DNA of 64,000 nt from Opitutaceae bacterium BACL24 MAG-120322-bin51 (lineage in GTDB: Bacteria; Verrucomicrobiota; Verrucomicrobiia; Opitutales; Coraliomargaritaceae): assembly GCA_905182465.1 (NCBI GenBank), contig CAJJBI010000004.1, positions 64,001 to 128,000 of the forward strand. The letters run 5' to 3'. The notes below the pieces were generated by a model. It saw only the letters and a program-made list of their open reading frames with translations, had not been told where the DNA came from and searched no databases. The position numbers were made by a program, and so were the translations under genes. This document shows, piece by piece, positions 1 through 9,760 of this stretch (the first letter of the stretch is position 1; each line of letters opens with the position of its first letter).

Positions 1-1
1 T

Positions 2-337
2 GGTCTCGCTTATCACTTTCTAATCGGGAACGGCATAGACTCCGGGGACGGCGAAATTGAAATCGGGCCGCGCTGGCAGAAGCAGCAACTTGGTGGGCAC
101 GTTAAAAACCACCTAATCAACCAAACAGCCATTGGTATCTGCCTGATTGGTAACTTTGAAAAGACGCATCCCAGCAAAAAGCAGCTCGCCGCGTTTACTC
201 AACTGATGGATTGGCTCCAAGGAGTCGCCTTAGGCAAGAAAGTCCATTTTGCGGGCCACCGTGAACTCAAGGGCGAGCAAACCGTCTGCCCGGGCAAGCA
301 CTTCCCGCTAACTTTGATGCACGCGCGCTACGATTAG
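2..337 (+). CDS. N-acetylmuramoyl-L-alanine amidase (Amidase_2/PGRP fold), 3' part
   Basis: The reading frame is open from base 2 to a TAG at 335-337 and gives 111 residues with no start in the window, so the 5' end is cut off by the window edge. The translation carries hallmarks of the zinc amidase_2/PGRP fold: [11 protein letters not shown] near the beginning, an [13 protein letters not shown] strand, and FAGHRE followed by TVCPGKHFP near the end, which supply zinc-binding His and Cys positions. Such enzymes cut the bond between N-acetylmuramic acid and L-alanine in peptidoglycan. Whether it has a signal peptide cannot be seen. It is convergent with the prepilin-like gene that follows. Confidence 0.85.
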   Translation, partial: GLAYHFLIGNGIDSGDGEIEIGPRWQKQQLGGHVKNHLINQTAIGICLIGNFEKTHPSKKQLAAFTQLMDWLQGVALGKKVHFAGHRELKGEQTVCPGKHFPLTLMHARYD

Positions 338-359
338 ATTACACAGTAAGGTAAAAGAA

Positions 360-1088
360 TCAGCGACCTCGCAGCTTAAATGGATCACTGAACGCGAGCT
401 CCGCCTCTGCTTGGTCATAGAAGACAACACTTCCGTCGAATAGTACGAACATTCCTTTCCCGTCGTGCTGCGTAGTATTAATAACTCCTACCTTATCGAT
501 TTTCCACGTCTGGGTAGTGTCCCCGATAAATATACGATACTCAGGAAAGGTGACTGCTGATAGCAGTGTGGGCTTTTGATTTCCATTTATTTGCGCTCCA
601 GTACCATAATACGCATTAATAGTGTTCTGCTCAGGTAACCGCATCTTGTTGTTAATGCCCATGCCGGTCTGCGCTAATTTATTAGAATCGTAGCCCTCAT
701 AATATGGATTTATGAAAAATTTCTGCCTCACGCGCTACGTTGACATCATTATCAGGGAACAACCGACATAGGGAGCCAAGAACCACTGCCAATGGGGTTT
801 ACCTCTCTGCGTCTTCTGGATATGGCGTCGTCCTATATTCAGGGTCCCTGTTGTCTTTAGACATGACTGAAAATCCATCGTTATCTGAAGCGTACATTGT
901 ATTGGCAATATACATCTGCCTGTAATTTGATAATTTCGAAGTCTCTCTTGCACGCTCACGAACGCTACGATAGAGGGAATCAATATAGCAGCCAGAATCC
1001 CGATTATCGCGATGACTGTTAGTAGCTCAATGAGTGTAAACCCTCGAGAACAGGAAATACGAGATGGGGTATTGTGTGTTTTTATCAT
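360..1088 (-). pseudogene. Prepilin-type protein with H-X9-DG C-terminus, frameshifted
   Basis: Reading from ATG 1088 gives MIKTHNTPSRISCSRG followed by FTLIELLTVIAIIGILAAILIP, a textbook type IV/type II secretion prepilin segment with cleavage after the Gly. About 20 residues later the frame is lost near 965. The adjacent frame continues sensibly (SVRERARETSKLSNYRQMYIANTMYASDNDGF) until a stop near 788. At least one further shift is needed to reach the last 123 codons (360-731). Those contain HDGKGMFVLFDGSVVFYD, the H-X9-DG signature of large verrucomicrobial/planctomycetal pseudopilin families. It lies downstream of the sulfatase/xylanase run. Two or more shifts in 730 bases mean either a real pseudogene or poor local sequence. 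Confidence 0.75.
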
Positions 1089-1132
1089 TACAAAAATAAT
1101 TATGATCGAAGCGTTATTCGTGATGCTCAAGA

Positions 1133-1883
1133 TTACTGCTGACTAGTCGCAGCCACAGAAAACTCTACGACCCCAATATTAGCACCTTCTAGTTACCTTA
1201 CTGCCACGGACCGCGTCGATCCGAAAGCCCAAAAATTCAATATTTTTGAATGATGGGACAGATGCTTGCCCAGTAGTACCGGCTTCATTGACTGCATGAG
1301 ATGCAGGATTATATTGATAATAGACTTGCTGGGTGGCTTTAACACTAAGCTCACTAGCCGATCCAATGGGCATACTATTTGATATGTGATATCCAAGATC
1401 ATCCTTAATCACCAAGCGTAAACTAGCTGCAGCTACTGGCTGATTTGGCCCCGTCTTTCCTGGATTCATGTACCCAAATAGTATGCGCACTGTATCATTG
1501 CCATCCATCAAGGCAACTGACCCTCCATTTAAGCCGTTCAAGAAATTTGCCTTTTTAAATAAAAACAATGCAGAGGCATGGTCACCTGCAGATCCTCCAT
1601 TGGCACTCCAACGAATCTTCAACCCGGCATCGTCATACTCACCGGCAGACAGCAAGCATTCACCTGAGGGCTGAAATGCACAATAGACAGGCTGTCCCGT
1701 GTATCCCTGGCTGGTGTTAGAAGATATGGTAGGGACTGTCTCGAAGAAAGGAATCGCCGTGTTCCTGTAAAGTGCCTTCGTGACTGCATTCGCATTAAAA
1801 TTAACCGCGTCTGCGGCAAATAAACTAGTCGTCGCTAAAAGAAATAGAGCAAGGGTTTTGAATTCTAAAGAAACAGTTTTCAT
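1133..1883 (-). CDS. Secreted protein of unknown function, paralogue of the PEP-CTERM protein at 22393-23352
   Basis: The uninterrupted frame (1179-1883, 234 aa) starts MKTVSLEFKTLALFLLATTSLFAADA, a clear Sec signal peptide, and then shows a beta-rich, low-Cys sequence. It ends in an unlikely RGSKVTRRC. Moving one base near 1190 gives RGSKVTEGANIGVVEFSVAATSQQ and a stop at 1133-1135. That ending aligns with GGYNFGVREFSVDATAVPEP in the PEP-CTERM protein at 22393-23352, so I read the true end as 1133. The middle parts also look related (SALFLFKKANFLNG versus KTVFMFDAVNPDVLNY). This copy has no PEP-CTERM anchor. Function is not recognised. A carbohydrate-binding or surface role is only a guess from the neighbouring sulfatase and xylanase genes. 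Confidence 0.65.
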
Positions 1884-1940
1884 AGTTTTGTTTTTATTAA
1901 TCGTTTTTATCGAGAATGGCCGTACTTGTTGGCCGCTAAA

Positions 1941-3548
1941 TTAACTGCCAATATCCGCAGCGGTTCGTAGACGAGCTCGCATTGCGCGGATCACGGACTG
2001 ATACTCAGGGTTATTGGCTTGGTTCTTCCATTCGTTTGGATCTTGCAGATGATCATACAATTCCTCTTCGCCGTTGCGGCAGTGGATGTAGCGATAGCGC
2101 TCAGTCCGAATACTAAAATGCTGATCGACTGCGTTAGCTGGCTCATTCTTTTCTACTTTCACCTTTGAAGCACAAGCACTCAGACTGAAGTCTGGGCCAT
2201 CCCATGTGCCAGTCTGAGGATCTTTAAGTAATCCACGTAAGCTATGCCCATCTAGATCATGGGGGGCTTGGATCGCAGCAAAATCAATGCAGGTCGGATA
2301 TAGATCGACGAGCGAGACTGGCGTGCGACTAATCGCCCCCTCGGCGATGTCAGGGCCCGCCAAAATGAGGGGCACACGCACGCTTTCTTCCCACGGAGAA
2401 TACTTAAACAAATAGTCTTTCTCGCCCATATGATAGCCATGGTCACCCGTGAATATAACGATGGTATTTTCAGCATACTCACTCGATTCAAGCACGCCTA
2501 AAACTTCTCCCACTAGATGGTCTACAAAGGCCACACATGCGAGATACGCCTGCGTCCACTTTAACAACTGCTGGTCACCACCATTGTCAGCGATCTTCTT
2601 ATATTTCGACCAACCCCACGGCTGAGCGATGTCCTGCTCAACCGACAAGATCTTCGACACGTCATCCGCGTCTCCTTTAAGTAATGGAGTGAGCTCAAGA
2701 GATTCTAAGGGGAACTTGTCAAAAAACTCCTGCGGGGCATACCAAGGGGAATGCGGCCGGCTAAAACCAACTGTAAGTATGAATGGCTTGGCGTGTTTTT
2801 CTTTAAGGAAGCGCACAGCATCTTGTGCACACAATTCATCTGGCATGAGATCCCGATTGTGTCCTTCTCGATATTCCCATTGCTCGCCAGAGTGAAATAA
2901 AGTCCACCCATATTCATCTCCATATTGCTTTAGATCTTGCATGGGGCCAAACCCATCCCCCCAGCTACCATTTGCTCGAACACCATCGGGCATCCAGGGA
3001 GGCAGAACTCCGTGTTTTTTATTCGCGGGCTTCCCGTCATTGGGGATCGGCCCAAAATTTGGGCTTGTGCCATAGCCAGGATAACCATCCGGATTTTCAA
3101 ATATCTCTAGCACCTCGTGCCCATTGTGGTGGATCTTCCCCGTGGCAAAATTCCGGTATCCGTTTTCCGTGAAAACCTCAAACAGAGAGCTGGACTCGGA
3201 TAATACTGGGTTTCGCTGCCAATGGTTGACCTGCTGATTATAGCCATAGTAACCCGTTGTCGTCGGCAGTAAGCCACTCCACATACTCGCACGTGAAGGG
3301 CCACACAAAGGTACATTCGAAGCAGCGTTCATGAAGGTGACTCCACGCGCTGCCAAGCGGTCGATGTTTGGCGTCTTCGCTTGCGGGTGCCCCCCCATGC
3401 CAGCAATCGAGTCATTGAGGTCATCACAAACAATGATCAAAATATTTGGTGTATTTTGAGCTTCAAGTAAAACTGGGGCGATAAATGCCGCAGTCGAAAA
3501 AATGTAGGCCCTCAATAATGAGCAAAGTTTTGTATGCTTAATGCTCAT
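1941..3548 (-). CDS. Secreted sulfatase, iduronate-2-sulfatase-like (S1 family)
   Basis: 535 aa. A signal peptide ends near residue 30 (FIAPVLLEA-Q). The sulfatase core follows: ILIIVCDDLND supplies two metal-binding Asp (42, 43), and C82-G-P-S-R is the C-x-P-S-R signature in which Cys is converted to formylglycine. Further on, FTGDHGYHMGEKDYLFKYSPWEESVRVPLI is the conserved metal/substrate segment of iduronate-2-sulfatase-like enzymes. It should hydrolyse sulfate esters on a polysaccharide outside the cytoplasm. Its ATG lies inside the last codons of the upstream GH10 gene (11-base overlap), so the two are probably translationally coupled. A maturase is needed but none is in the window. The exact substrate is not readable from sequence alone. 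Confidence 0.93.
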   Translation of the reverse strand: MSIKHTKLCSLLRAYIFSTAAFIAPVLLEAQNTPNILIIVCDDLNDSIAGMGGHPQAKTPNIDRLAARGVTFMNAASNVPLCGPSRASMWSGLLPTTTGYYGYNQQVNHWQRNPVLSESSSLFEVFTENGYRNFATGKIHHNGHEVLEIFENPDGYPGYGTSPNFGPIPNDGKPANKKHGVLPPWMPDGVRANGSWGDGFGPMQDLKQYGDEYGWTLFHSGEQWEYREGHNRDLMPDELCAQDAVRFLKEKHAKPFILTVGFSRPHSPWYAPQEFFDKFPLESLELTPLLKGDADDVSKILSVEQDIAQPWGWSKYKKIADNGGDQQLLKWTQAYLACVAFVDHLVGEVLGVLESSEYAENTIVIFTGDHGYHMGEKDYLFKYSPWEESVRVPLILAGPDIAEGAISRTPVSLVDLYPTCIDFAAIQAPHDLDGHSLRGLLKDPQTGTWDGPDFSLSACASKVKVEKNEPANAVDQHFSIRTERYRYIHCRNGEEELYDHLQDPNEWKNQANNPEYQSVIRAMRARLRTAADIGS

Positions 3549-4686
3549 TAGAAAGTTTTAGCAAAGAGTGATAGGCGGGTTTGGAGTTAAATTTACGGTC
3601 AAAGAGTAAAGGGTAATCGGTCCGACCTTTCATCGGGTAGCTGTTCCTCCAGGATTGAGAATCCGAAGTGCCCCAAAAAGTCACTCGCTCAATATTTGAT
3701 TTATATTTTAGGAACAGCTCGAAAATTTCTTGATAGCGATCTGCTTGTTTCTGTAAGACCTCGGCAGGAATTGATTGGCTATATGGGTTATACTTTTCCG
3801 CATACTCCACGTTATCTGTAACATTGGCTCCGCTATGCGAGGGAGGATCAGGCAGCACCGTAATATCCAACTCTGTGATGCTGACTGGTATACCTGCATC
3901 TGCAAACGTGCTTAATGCATATTCAATGTCTGATAAGGACGGCCAATCTAACATCCAATGCCCCTGCATGCCCACACCGTGGATGGGCACTCCGTTTGCC
4001 CGCATTCCAGACACCATCTCCAGCACAAAATCGACCTTCTCCTTTTTGACCATGTCATAGTCGTTATAATACAGCTTTGCATCTGGATCAACCGAATGTG
4101 TATGACGAAACGCGAGCTCTATATAATCTTCGCCGATCGCTTTAAACCACGGGGATTCCCTCCATTTCGCTGAGTTACCCGCGCCCTCACACAGAACTGC
4201 TTCATTGACCACGTCCCAATACGGGATGCGCCCTTTATAGCGACCAACTACGGTATCAATGTGTGTCCGCATCCGCTCTAGCATAAGCTCACGCCCTGGC
4301 AACTGCCCTGCTTCATCTTTAAAAACCCAGTCTGCAGTCATCGCATGCCAGACTAAGGTGTGCCCAACTAAGACCATCGAATTTGCTTCCGCGAAATCGA
4401 CACAATAGTCACTCGCCTTAAAGAAATATTCCCCTTCATTAGGCTGCATGAACATCGGCTTCATGCAATTTTCTGCAGTCAATGCATTGAAATCGCGCGC
4501 CACGACTCCGAGCTCAGTAGGATCATCAGTAAAAGTCGCATCTGGATCCAATCCGCCTGGCATAATTGTCCCAATCAGGAACTCGTTAGCGTAGCCATCT
4601 TTAAGGGTCGCTTGAGCACAAGCCGAAAGTGCGGCACAAGCGTAAGTAAGGCTCAATGCCCCTATTGTTTTCTGATACTTCTTCAT
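3538..4686 (-). CDS. GH10 endo-1,4-beta-xylanase, predicted lipoprotein
   Basis: 382 aa from ATG 4686. I chose this start because its A is shared with the stop codon of the upstream sulfatase (TAATG). A start 12 codons upstream is possible but would precede the signal sequence with charged residues. The N-terminus MKKYQKTIGALSLTYACAALSAC has a lipobox (L-S-A-C23), suggesting membrane anchoring. The GH10 TIM barrel shows the acid/base Glu162 in YWDVVNEAV, the nucleophile Glu272 in VSITELDI, and VGHTLVWH. The expected reaction is cleavage of beta-1,4-xylan chains. It sits between two sulfatases with stop/start overlaps on both sides, a strong sign of a common transcript and common substrate. 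Confidence 0.93.
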   Translation of the reverse strand: MKKYQKTIGALSLTYACAALSACAQATLKDGYANEFLIGTIMPGGLDPDATFTDDPTELGVVARDFNALTAENCMKPMFMQPNEGEYFFKASDYCVDFAEANSMVLVGHTLVWHAMTADWVFKDEAGQLPGRELMLERMRTHIDTVVGRYKGRIPYWDVVNEAVLCEGAGNSAKWRESPWFKAIGEDYIELAFRHTHSVDPDAKLYYNDYDMVKKEKVDFVLEMVSGMRANGVPIHGVGMQGHWMLDWPSLSDIEYALSTFADAGIPVSITELDITVLPDPPSHSGANVTDNVEYAEKYNPYSQSIPAEVLQKQADRYQEIFELFLKYKSNIERVTFWGTSDSQSWRNSYPMKGRTDYPLLFDRKFNSKPAYHSLLKLSNEH

Positions 4687-6080
4687 TATAATTGATCTCG
4701 GTGCGCGTTCAACAGTGAGCACATTTTATCAATGATCACTTTGTTTTCTGGGTTTTCTGAAATATTGGTATTTTCGTCCGGGTCCTTCTGGTGGTCATAG
4801 AGCATGCGAGCGCCATTCTTCCATTCAGTATACAAATAGCGATTCACCTTAACCGACTCCCCTGAATTATAACGACTGAAAACGGCATCTTTACCTTCGC
4901 CGCTTGGGTCCTTCATTAACGGCAGAAGACTCATACCTTGAATGTGTTCAGGCAGATTCAATCCTGCTAGCTCACACAATGTGGGGTAAAGGTCGACAAA
5001 TTCGACTAGGCCCTGAACGCGCTGTCCTCCCTTTTGCCCGGGCGCATAGATCATAAGTGGAGTATGCAGCGAAGTCTTGAAGTTGGCGTGCTTACACCAC
5101 AACGAATGTTCCCCTAGTTGCCAACCGTGATCCCCCATCAGTATTACGACCGTATTGTCAGTAAACTCTAGCTCCACTAAAGTATCTAACAAACGTCCCA
5201 CCATTGCATCTGTATACGTTGTCGAGGCATGGTAGCCATGTATCAAAGTACGCGCCGTCTCGTCAGGCATCATACCTTCATTGGGCATCCCACTATAGCC
5301 ATTACGTAATTCATTCCAGCTATGCATAGCGTTGTGTGGCGCACCAACGGGTTTGTAAGGATTGGACGCTAACTCAAAGTTAGCTCGGTCATACATATCC
5401 CAATACTTTTTAGGCGCATTAAACGGCAAATGTGGCTTCGAAAAACCGGCGGTGATGAAAAACGGGGTGCCCTCTTTTTTGGCACGCGTTAGATCAGCAA
5501 TCACTTTCTCTGCCAATCGGCCAGTGGCATAGCCTACGTCTGGAACATCTGCATCCTCCCAAGCAACTTGTTGATTATGCTCCAGCCCCTGGTTTTCAGG
5601 TAGTAAATACTCCCTAAAGTCATTTGGCCGATACACCTCATCCCATGATGCCAGATTATCATTCTTGTGATGATAAATCTTACCGCTAGAAAGCGTGGTG
5701 TAATCATTCTGCTTAAACCATGTAGGGATGTCAGGAATTCCTGGCGCATCCTCATCGGCTCGCGCATAATAGCGCACGAACCTCTCTGGGGTCGGATAGA
5801 GACCAGTCATAAAGCTCGCTCGCGATGCTCCGCAGACAGGCACCTGGCAATAAGCTTGTTCAAACAAAGTGCCTGATTGTGCCAAGCGATCTATATTCGG
5901 CGTAATGATCACATCATTGCCATAACAGCCCAACTCCGGACGCAAATCATCGACAATAATTAACAACACATTGGGCTTGTCCGTATCTTCAGCGCTCAAG
6001 ACCGAAACACTTAAAAAGCTGCAGAGCCAAATGGAGAGAGAAAGTGCCATGGAATGGCTGCGCTTGCGTTTTGTAGACAT
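4686..6080 (-). CDS. Secreted sulfatase, iduronate-2-sulfatase-like (CGASR active site)
   Basis: 464 aa with a signal peptide (MALSLSIWLCSFLSVSVLSA) before the core. Metal-binding Asp44 and Asp45 are in IIVDDLRPELGCYG, and the active-site motif is C83-G-A-S-R, with Ala at the usual Pro position. This variant is known in iduronate-2-sulfatase-like proteins of marine bacteria. MGDHGWQLGEHSLWCKHANFKTSL matches the conserved C-terminal metal/substrate segment. It is closely similar to the sulfatase at 8031-9743 over the whole core, so the two look like local duplicates. It is coupled to the downstream GH10 gene through TAATG. About 160 bases separate it from the next sulfatase upstream, enough for a promoter, though I could not define one with confidence. 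Confidence 0.93.
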   Translation of the reverse strand: MSTKRKRSHSMALSLSIWLCSFLSVSVLSAEDTDKPNVLLIIVDDLRPELGCYGNDVIITPNIDRLAQSGTLFEQAYCQVPVCGASRASFMTGLYPTPERFVRYYARADEDAPGIPDIPTWFKQNDYTTLSSGKIYHHKNDNLASWDEVYRPNDFREYLLPENQGLEHNQQVAWEDADVPDVGYATGRLAEKVIADLTRAKKEGTPFFITAGFSKPHLPFNAPKKYWDMYDRANFELASNPYKPVGAPHNAMHSWNELRNGYSGMPNEGMMPDETARTLIHGYHASTTYTDAMVGRLLDTLVELEFTDNTVVILMGDHGWQLGEHSLWCKHANFKTSLHTPLMIYAPGQKGGQRVQGLVEFVDLYPTLCELAGLNLPEHIQGMSLLPLMKDPSGEGKDAVFSRYNSGESVKVNRYLYTEWKNGARMLYDHQKDPDENTNISENPENKVIIDKMCSLLNAHRDQL

Positions 6081-6244
6081 TTTATAGGGATAATAGTTTT
6101 ATAAGGTGGTGTAAAATAATGCACTCACAGGTATACGTCCATGATAACTTGTGAGCTAAAAATACCGGATAATGAAACCTAAAGTGCCTATTTGTTCAAA
6201 ATATGGTTCAATTACTTGGGACTTTTTCATGAGTAATCCATTCA

Positions 6245-8026
6245 CTACGAAAAGGTCGGCCAGGCGGTGACCCCTGCTTTTTCTAATTCGATATGACCGT
6301 AAAATGGTCGAGTTGCATCCCCCCTTGTTTCAATGTGGAGTCGGAGCACCTGTCTTCCCGCTTCAAGGGGCACGCCGCCTGACCCTAACCGATTCATAGC
6401 GATCCATCGCTCCTGTCGGTTTTAGTGCGATCGAATCTACCAAGTTCTGCCCTGTGCGCTCAAAACGAATGGCACCCGCACGAGTGCCTGCATAACTGAC
6501 TGAGATAATATAAGTGCCAGTCTGCTTAATATCGACCGAATATTCTAACCATTCTCCCGCTTCCGTATTAGTCACACGATGTCGCCCCTTCTCTGACACA
6601 ATATCCACATCATCAGAGCGATAAAATCCCTTGCTTGAGTTACCCTCAGTAGTGTCGCGGTAAGTGACGCCAGGATAACCGTAATCGTAGCGCTCGACCT
6701 CCACCTTGCCGGGAATCGCAACCGGCTGGCCGTTGTTGTAGGGAATCCGTTCAGGGCGGAGGGCATCATACTGCGACATCCACTGAGAAAATTGCCCTTT
6801 GAGGGCATGGTCATGCTCAGACATTGCCGCTGCAGATAAGGGGTGCTGCTCGAAGCGATCTTCGGTCTTATTGATAAAGCGTCCGTCGGAGTGCAATTTG
6901 TAGTGGGTATTCTGGACAAAGGTTTTGATGTCCGTCATGTCAGTGCGGTCCATGTACCAGCAAAAACTGTGATCGCGCGTCGCAGTGGGCTCTCCTTTGA
7001 GCAAGGGTAGGAAACTGATGCCGTCTTTCTCGGCTTCCTCATTCGGGTCGATCGAAATACCCGCCAAATCAATTAGGGTGGCATAGACATCACTGAAATC
7101 AATTAAGCCCTCCATTCGGAGCCCCGCTGGCACGGTACCAGGCCAGATCGCAAAGAACGGCACATGCGTGGCGTCCACTGTCATCTTACCCTTCGCACCC
7201 TTCACCGATACGCCGCCCTGCAAGCTGATGATTCTGTGGTCCGTGCCGTTGTCCGAGGTAAAGATGACTAAAGTATTATCTGCAAGGCCTTCACCCGTAA
7301 CAAAATCGACGAGTTCGCCGACGAGTTTGTCCAGGTAAGTGACCATATCACCGAAATAGCGCGTATCGTTGAACCATGGATCACGATCCGGATCCCAGTC
7401 TGGCGAATCTGGAGTCGGCTGGAAGGGGTAGTGCGGCAAGGTAACTGGATAGTAGAGGAAGAACGGCTCGTCCTGATGGCGGTTGATGAAATCCTTGGCA
7501 AATGCCTGCTGCAGGTCGGGGCCATATTGTCCGCGAAAATCCTCCGTCTTGCCATTAGTCAAAAGTGTCGGACTGACATAGCGCTCGTTTTGAGCGCCGC
7601 GAATGTTCCAAAGGCAATGTTCATCAAAGCCGAACTCATGGATGGTTTCTGAAGTGCCCCCCAGTTGCCATTTCCCGACAATCGCAGTGCGGTATCCGGC
7701 ATTTCTAAATGCATGCCCGAAGGTATCCTGGCTACGATCTAGCGTCGCGAAGCGGATGTAATTACGCACATTATATTTGCCCGTCATAATCTGCACTCGC
7801 GAAGGCGTGCAAATCGGCTGGGAGTGAGCGTTGGAAAACCACACACCCTCTTGCGCTAGTTGGCTGAGGCGTGGGGTATGATAAGACTCACCTCCATAAT
7901 TTTCGATACACTCCTGCCCCAAGTCATCCGCCATGATCAGAATGACATTGGGCTGCGGATCCTTGGCCGCCGCGTCAGCCAAGCCAAGCCACTGAGGGTC
8001 AGAATCAGAATGATCCGCATGTGCAT
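6245..8026 (-). CDS. Secreted sulfatase with C-terminal CBM6-like domain (frameshifted at both ends)
   Basis: The long open frame is 6363-7982 (TTG start), with Asp19/Asp20 in LIMADDLG and C58-T-P-S-R. Both ends appear shifted. Upstream, ATG 8026 gives the signal peptide MHMRIILILTLSGLAWL and lies 4 bases after the stop of the preceding sulfatase. Downstream, a one-base change near 6385 continues into GGVPLEAGRQVLRLHIETRGDATRPFYGHIELEKAG, ending at 6245. That completes a CBM6-like beta-sandwich which begins at KVEVERYDYGYPGVTY, so the domain is probably intact in the real gene. It is an exolytic or endolytic sulfatase carrying its own carbohydrate-binding module. The assignment to CBM6 rests on the sequence pattern only. 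Confidence 0.85.
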
Positions 8027-8030
8027 TTTG

Positions 8031-9743
8031 TTAGCAAATTAAACTTAGGGCGCTGGCTTCAACATTGAGCACCATACGTGCCTGCACTGGAGGGTTGAAA
8101 CCATCGGATACACTGACGATCACAACATTCTCTCCCAAATAATCGGCGGGCGGGGTGCCATCGAATCGACCATACTCCTTGTTGGTCAACTTGATCCAAC
8201 TTGGACCAGAGACCATGGAATACATCAAACGATCGCCATCAGCATCCGAGGCACGCCAGTTCGCATAGATCTCTAGCGCTTGCCCCACGACTGCGCCTTC
8301 CTGCTCAAAGGTTCGGCTTTGCCACTTAGGCGGGCTGTTATCGCCGACGACACCTGCCGCCGCCCGAATCGCAGGCTCCAGCGACAAAATTTCATCGCGG
8401 TGCTCTTTTAACCGGCGCGACATCCTATCAATGACTTCGGCATATTCTGGATTGTCCGCGACATTTAGATTTTCGTCCGGATCTCGCGAATGGTCATAAA
8501 GCATCTGAGCACCATTGCCCCACTCAGCGTAGTGGTAGCCCTCCATTTTTACCGCATCCCCAGAGTGGTAGCGGCTGAATACCGCATCCTTAATCGAAGT
8601 CGAAGCATCCTCTAGGATCGGCACTAGGCTCTTACCTTGGAGGTGAGCCGGTAATTCGACACCAGCCAACTCACATAGGGTTGGGTAGATATCCACAAAC
8701 TCTACCAAGGAGGTGGAACGTTGCCCCGCCTCATATCCCGGAGCGCTAATAATCAAAGGCGCATTGAGCGAGGTTTTGAAGAGCGCATGTTTACACCAAA
8801 GCGAATGCTCACCGAGTTGCCAACCATGGTCGCCCCATAACATCACTATGGTGTTTTCGCGCATTCCGAGACGATCCAACTCATCTAGCAATTCCCCTAC
8901 CATCGCATCGGTGTAGGAGACACAGGCATAATAGCCATGGATCAGAGTGCGTGCATAATCATCCGACACGGCTCCCTGCTCCGGCACCCCGCCATACATG
9001 TTACGCAACTCCCCCCACTGGTGGATCGCCTCCTTGGGCGCCCCCGCGGGTGGCAATGGATTATCCGCCAGCTCTAAGGTCTCACGGTCATACAAGTCCC
9101 AATATTTCTTAGGTGCATTGAACGGCAGGTGTGGCTTTGTAAATCCCGCAGCGATAAAGAATGGCGTTCCCATTTCTTTCGCGCGACGCAGATCCTCAAT
9201 GGTCTTTTGCATGACTGGGCCACCCGCATAATCCAGATCGCCAACATCTGCCGCCTCGTAGGCTGGCTGTTCGCTATCGGGCAAAGCGATGTTTTCTGGA
9301 TTATGGTAAATTTTGAAATCCTTGCTGCGGAAGACATCATCCCAGGAGGCGCTGTTATCGTTACGGTCATGATAGATTTTACCATTGGAGATTGTAGTAT
9401 AACCAAAGTCCTTAAGCCAACTCGGGATGTCCTGAATGCCAGCAGCATCTGTTTGGGCGGTGGTATAATAGGTCACAAACCGGTTTTCTGTGGGATAGAG
9501 CCCCGTCATCAAACTGGCGCGCGTCGCCCCGCAGACTGGCACCTGACAGTATGCTTCCTCAAAGACAATGCCGCTCTCTGCCAAGCGGTCGATGTTAGGT
9601 GATTGTATCGCAGTACTTCCATAGCAACCCAACTCCGGGCGCAGATCATCCACCGAAATAAACAGAATATTGGGCCGCTCCACAGCTGTGGAAAGTGCGC
9701 TCAAAGTAAACGCTCCGAAAAGTATTACGGGTATCTTTTTCAT
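8031..9743 (-). CDS. Secreted sulfatase with C-terminal cadherin/Ig-like domain (CGATR active site)
   Basis: 570 aa. Signal peptide MKKIPVILFGAFTLSALSTA, metal Asp32/Asp33 (SVDDLRPELGCYG), active-site motif C71-G-A-T-R, and LWGDHGWQLGEHSLWCKHALFKTSL in the second half. The core closely resembles the 464-aa sulfatase at 4686-6080. This copy carries about 100 extra residues after the core, starting at NSPPKWQSRTFEQEGAVVGQ and reading like a dystroglycan-type cadherin/Ig fold (ANWRASDADGDRLMYSMVSGPSWI, ENVVIVSVSDG). Such domains often extend or tether secreted enzymes. The next gene's ATG follows 4 bases after its stop, so the two are in one operon. Cysteine at 71 implies formylglycine maturation. 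Confidence 0.92.
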   Translation of the reverse strand: MKKIPVILFGAFTLSALSTAVERPNILFISVDDLRPELGCYGSTAIQSPNIDRLAESGIVFEEAYCQVPVCGATRASLMTGLYPTENRFVTYYTTAQTDAAGIQDIPSWLKDFGYTTISNGKIYHDRNDNSASWDDVFRSKDFKIYHNPENIALPDSEQPAYEAADVGDLDYAGGPVMQKTIEDLRRAKEMGTPFFIAAGFTKPHLPFNAPKKYWDLYDRETLELADNPLPPAGAPKEAIHQWGELRNMYGGVPEQGAVSDDYARTLIHGYYACVSYTDAMVGELLDELDRLGMRENTIVMLWGDHGWQLGEHSLWCKHALFKTSLNAPLIISAPGYEAGQRSTSLVEFVDIYPTLCELAGVELPAHLQGKSLVPILEDASTSIKDAVFSRYHSGDAVKMEGYHYAEWGNGAQMLYDHSRDPDENLNVADNPEYAEVIDRMSRRLKEHRDEILSLEPAIRAAAGVVGDNSPPKWQSRTFEQEGAVVGQALEIYANWRASDADGDRLMYSMVSGPSWIKLTNKEYGRFDGTPPADYLGENVVIVSVSDGFNPPVQARMVLNVEASALSLIC

Positions 9744-9760
9744 AGTCGTTTTGTATTTTC

